NCBI RefSeq assembly: GCF_002259755.1
Contig: NZ_MWWY01000043.1
Location: 1 to 49,930, forward strand
Reading direction: 5' to 3'
Length of the DNA: 49,930 nt
Source of the DNA: Bifidobacterium hapali
GTDB taxonomy: Bacteria; Actinomycetota; Actinomycetes; Actinomycetales; Bifidobacteriaceae
The notes below the pieces were generated by a model. The model was not told the origin of the DNA and made no database searches. It was given only the letters and a program-made list of their open reading frames with translations. The translations under genes and the position numbers were made by a program. Position 1 is the stretch's first letter; each line of letters opens with the position of its first letter. Below are positions 47,534 to 49,930 of this stretch, one piece after another.

Positions 47534-47716
47534 GAGCTGTCACTTCCTGTTGTGTTGTTAGCAAAAGTCTATCTTGTGCAGGGCGCGGCCATTCTTTATG
47601 ACTCGCGGGCATAGGCCAAACTCGGTTACACAGAGCATTGTTCAAAGAGATAAAACAGTTGTGAGAAAATAAAAAGAATTGACTGTTGATTTGCATGCTA
47701 CGTATGAGGAGATACT

Positions 47717-48673
47717 GTGGGCATCAGAACACCAAAGCAGAAAAGCCGTAGGATACAGTTATATCAGCAAATACATGCCCTTGAAGATCCTCATGAAAAG
47801 AAAACACGCTCCTGTGGGAAGGTGAGGTTTAGGACTGAACTTGATGCCAAAATTGCATTATCTGGTGCACGCAGGCAACGACGAGGTTCAACTCAGGCGA
47901 AGGATGCGCGTCGGTATTATCTGTGTCCACAATGCCACGGCTATCATTTGACATCCAAACCGTATTATGGGCGAAGACGTGAGGATAAACCGAACAGGTC
48001 AAAGAATACGGTCGTCGTTCAGACATCTTCAGAGCGTAAAGGTATATCCGTATTCATTGAGCACATTGGTGATATGTGGATTTATACGATTCCTGAATTT
48101 GATGCATACGGTACGACTTCTTCACAGGAGGAAGCGAAAAAAGCTGTTCGGACAATCATGAAATTTGTTGATCCGTCTATTACTGCATCATTCCGTTATT
48201 ATGCAGATGATCAGGGTATTGAGATGTTTTATGCGTTACAGGTCGCTGGAGCGCAAAATCTAGTCACGCCAGAGAAAACTTCTTATATGGAGCCGTTGTT
48301 ATCCCAATTACGATCGTGCTTATTTCGGCATGGGTATCGATTTCGTAAATACGATTCGCGCTATCCGGGGCCGCCAGACATTGTATTACCAAAGTATCGT
48401 ATCATGGTCTTTGTTGATCCCTGTTTGTGGCATGATCGTTCTGAATGTAAAAGGAAAGCGCTTCCTCCTGAAACGTTGCGACTATGGCGTGAAGCTCATA
48501 TCGATCAACGGGAAACAGCAATGGAAGAGCGTTATCATCTCATCGATGAAGGATGGATTGTACTGTCGTATTGGGAGTGCTATTTCTATGACAACCGAAA
48601 ACGAGAGAAACGTTTGAAATTATTTCTCTCTGATATACGGCATGCTTCTATGAACACTTCTGACTCAGTTTAA
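47717..48673 (+). CDS. Three-domain protein: zinc finger, HicB-like domain, Vsr-like endonuclease domain
   Basis: A 318-residue protein that I have not seen described as a unit. An N-terminal zinc-finger-like module has C33, then C70-x2-C73-x3-H77 in YYLCPQCHGYHLTS, with basic residues around it; small phage and island proteins use this pattern. Residues ~108-155 resemble HicB-type antitoxin domains (FIEHIGDMWIYTIPEF, then a QEEAKKAVRTIM helix). From ~190 to 300 the Vsr mismatch-endonuclease pattern is clear: RSCLFRHGYRFR, PGPPDIVLPKYR with the catalytic aspartate D221, zinc ligands C236, C244 and C288 (WEC), and H239 in CLWHD. The usual zinc histidine is replaced by a short insertion (DRSEC). 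GTG 47717 has GAGGAG at 47706-47711. No cytosine methylase, the normal Vsr partner, is in the window. It is A+T-rich and lies next to a tRNA duplication, so transfer is likely. Confidence 0.82.
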   Translation: MGIRTPKQKSRRIQLYQQIHALEDPHEKKTRSCGKVRFRTELDAKIALSGARRQRRGSTQAKDARRYYLCPQCHGYHLTSKPYYGRRREDKPNRSKNTVVVQTSSERKGISVFIEHIGDMWIYTIPEFDAYGTTSSQEEAKKAVRTIMKFVDPSITASFRYYADDQGIEMFYALQVAGAQNLVTPEKTSYMEPLLSQLRSCLFRHGYRFRKYDSRYPGPPDIVLPKYRIMVFVDPCLWHDRSECKRKALPPETLRLWREAHIDQRETAMEERYHLIDEGWIVLSYWECYFYDNRKREKRLKLFLSDIRHASMNTSDSV

Positions 48674-48799
48674 TCAGGCAAGCTGGAACATACGTTTTTA
48701 TACAACGGTTAGCTGGGTACACCTGATTTATTAATAATTGCAGGTTAGCAGGGAGTGATGAGACTGAAGGTTATAAAGACACGCTGAGGATGGTGTGGC

Positions 48800-48827
48800 T
48801 TGCGTTCTTTGCATCATATGCTAAATT
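48800..48827 (+). promoter_or_regulatory. Likely tRNA-Pro promoter, now in front of the broken copy
   Basis: TTGCGT at 48800-48805 and TAAATT at 48822-48827 are separated by 16 bases. The -10 box lies 24 bases before the truncated tRNA-Pro sequence at 48852. Confidence 0.45.
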
Positions 48828-48851
48828 AGCTAATCGTTGTCTTTACAACAT

Positions 48852-48899
<48 letters not shown>

Positions 48900-49061
48900 T
48901 ACTCAGTCATACTGAGTGACACCTGACCGGATGTCAGCTACCAGTAGGGCTAAGGGCCTACGCTGAAAAGCGGATAATTTAAGACAGACACGATTAGACA
49001 CGATGACGGAATTACCTACGTTGTTTTTCCCGCTCAGACACGACGTGAATAATCAGTCAAT

Positions 49062-49138
<77 letters not shown>

Positions 49139-49139
49139 G

Positions 49140-49174
49140 AAAGCCCGGAATTTCAACGATTCCGGGCTTTTCCA
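49140..49174 (+). terminator. Terminator after tRNA-Pro
   Basis: A 12-bp perfect stem (49140-49151 with 49159-49170) around a 7-base loop is followed by T bases. It starts one base after the CCA end of tRNA-Pro. Confidence 0.9.
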
Positions 49175-49430
49175 TTATTGTCCGAACCCCCTCTTTTGGC
49201 CCTCCAGACACGATTCAGACACGATTTTCGGACACGACCAGACACGACGACCACGCGACACGCCTCAAATCAAGCCATTTTCAAGCGGTCGCCCGGCGAC
49301 TTTCCCGGCTCTTCCAAGACGACTTTTCACAACTTCTTCATAAAACGGCCCCGCTTGTTTTGTTTCAATGTTTGTTCGACAGGGGGGGTGGTGCTGTTTT
49401 CTTGGACTGTGATCCAAGGAGGAAACGGCC

Positions 49431-49930
49431 ATGGCGAGGTACAGCAAGGAGCAGCGTCGGCGTGCGGTTGAGTTGTATGTGCGGTACGAGTGCTGCGCTG
49501 CGGATGTGATCCGCGAGCTGGGTTATCCCAGTCGGGAAGCGTTGCGCATGTGGCACCATGACTGGCTCGAGGAGCAGAGGACTGGGGTGCCGTCGAGTCG
49601 TGGGGAGCGGTATGCGCGCTACACGGCGGAGCAGAAGCGGGCGGCAGTGGATCATTATCTGACGCACGGGCGGCGGGCGAGCCGTACAATCCGCCGGTTG
49701 GGGTATCCGAGCAAGACGCTGCTGGCCGCGTGGATCGACGAGCTCGCGCCGGGCGAACGTCGTCTGTGCCATGGGCCCATACCCGAGGAGCTCAAGCGTG
49801 AGGCCGTGCTCCGGGTCGCGTCCGGCGAGATGAGGTCGCGTCAGGCGGCGGAAGAACTGGGCGTGGATTCATCAGTCGTGAGAAACTGGAAGCGGCAATT
49901 GCTCGGCGAGACGAAAGGGGCCGCGGTGGC
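49431..49930 (+). CDS. IS3-type transposase, N-terminal part (runs off the window)
   Basis: Translation from ATG 49431, with AAGGAGG at 49417-49423, stays open to the last base and gives 166 residues. It begins MARYSKEQRRRAVELYVRY. Three helix-turn-helix units repeat in tandem, each with the pattern (S/T)xEQxRxAV-x-GYPS or similar: ~4-45, ~61-105 and ~118-158 (EELKREAVLRVASGE and ELGVDSSVVRNWKRQ). This is the DNA-binding front of IS3-family transposases seen in bifidobacteria. The integrase core should lie beyond the window. The region is G+C-rich like the element at the left edge, but the two are different transposases. The 260 bases between the tRNA-Pro terminator and this gene hold four copies of the AGACACGA word or its variant and otherwise nothing that I recognise. 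Confidence 0.85.
   Translation, partial: MARYSKEQRRRAVELYVRYECCAADVIRELGYPSREALRMWHHDWLEEQRTGVPSSRGERYARYTAEQKRAAVDHYLTHGRRASRTIRRLGYPSKTLLAAWIDELAPGERRLCHGPIPEELKREAVLRVASGEMRSRQAAEELGVDSSVVRNWKRQLLGETKGAAV

Noticed and set aside
47717..48673. An ordinary Vsr repair enzyme belonging to a restriction-modification system
   Set aside because: No DNA methylase or restriction gene is present in the window, and the protein carries two extra N-terminal modules.

Overview
The window looks like a chromosomal segment from a member of the Bifidobacteriaceae (Bifidobacterium or a close scardovial relative). This rests on a cytidylate kinase–Der GTPase fusion, the actinobacterial gene orders sucC-sucD-DUF6350-purH-DUF3017 and yebC-ruvC-ruvA-ruvB-yajC-apt, the proA–hypothetical–nadD block, and the close family character of Prs, GlmU and ThrS. 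Base composition is around half G+C in the core, lower than the best-known bifidobacteria, and clearly G+C-richer only in the transposase genes at both edges. The species cannot be decided from the sequence alone.

Layout. 1-515: end of a transposase gene and a pair of direct repeats that mark an insertion-sequence end. 518-1426: a class II Fic protein with an altered active-site motif. 1590-8933: argH, an E1-like ThiF/MoeB protein, a rhodanese-TusA-DsrE2 fusion, and dnaE. 8990-11411: GH43-like glycosidase, DUF4186 protein, aldo/keto reductase. 11462-13197 (minus): amidohydrolase and YhbY-type RNA-binding protein. 13448-16652: oleate hydratase, a 30-bp-arm perfect hairpin, a GNAT acetyltransferase, and a two-gene cassette of a small unknown protein plus DUF4160. 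16742-22313: thrC (minus), proA, a conserved hypothetical, nadD, prs. 22516-25349: tRNA-Gln, glmU, rsfS, histidine phosphatase. 25469-29627: GH13 hydrolase, amino-acid permease, Ser-rich surface protein. 29842-30284: tRNA-Ala, tRNA-Gly and a cluster of long palindromic repeats. 30405-46652: thrS, yebC, ruvCAB, yajC, apt, sucCD, DUF6350, purH, DUF3017, an aquaporin (minus), rluB-type synthase, cmk-der. 46820-49930: serine esterase (minus), a three-domain zinc-finger/HicB-like/Vsr-nuclease protein, a broken copy of tRNA-Pro 210 bp from an intact tRNA-Pro amid repeated AGACACGA words, and an IS3-type transposase running off the window.

Most of the window is housekeeping: translation (thrS, tRNAs, rsfS, rluB, der), replication and repair (dnaE, ruvABC), NAD, PRPP, purine, proline, threonine and arginine synthesis, and cell-wall precursor synthesis (glmU). 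The accessory and more unusual material sits at the two edges and in small islands: the Fic gene behind the IS end, the DUF4160 cassette, the palindrome cluster before thrS, and above all the Vsr-like fusion gene next to the duplicated tRNA-Pro. Several genes (dnaE, DUF4186, oleate hydratase) also switch sharply in codon style within the gene, which hints at mosaic ancestry.
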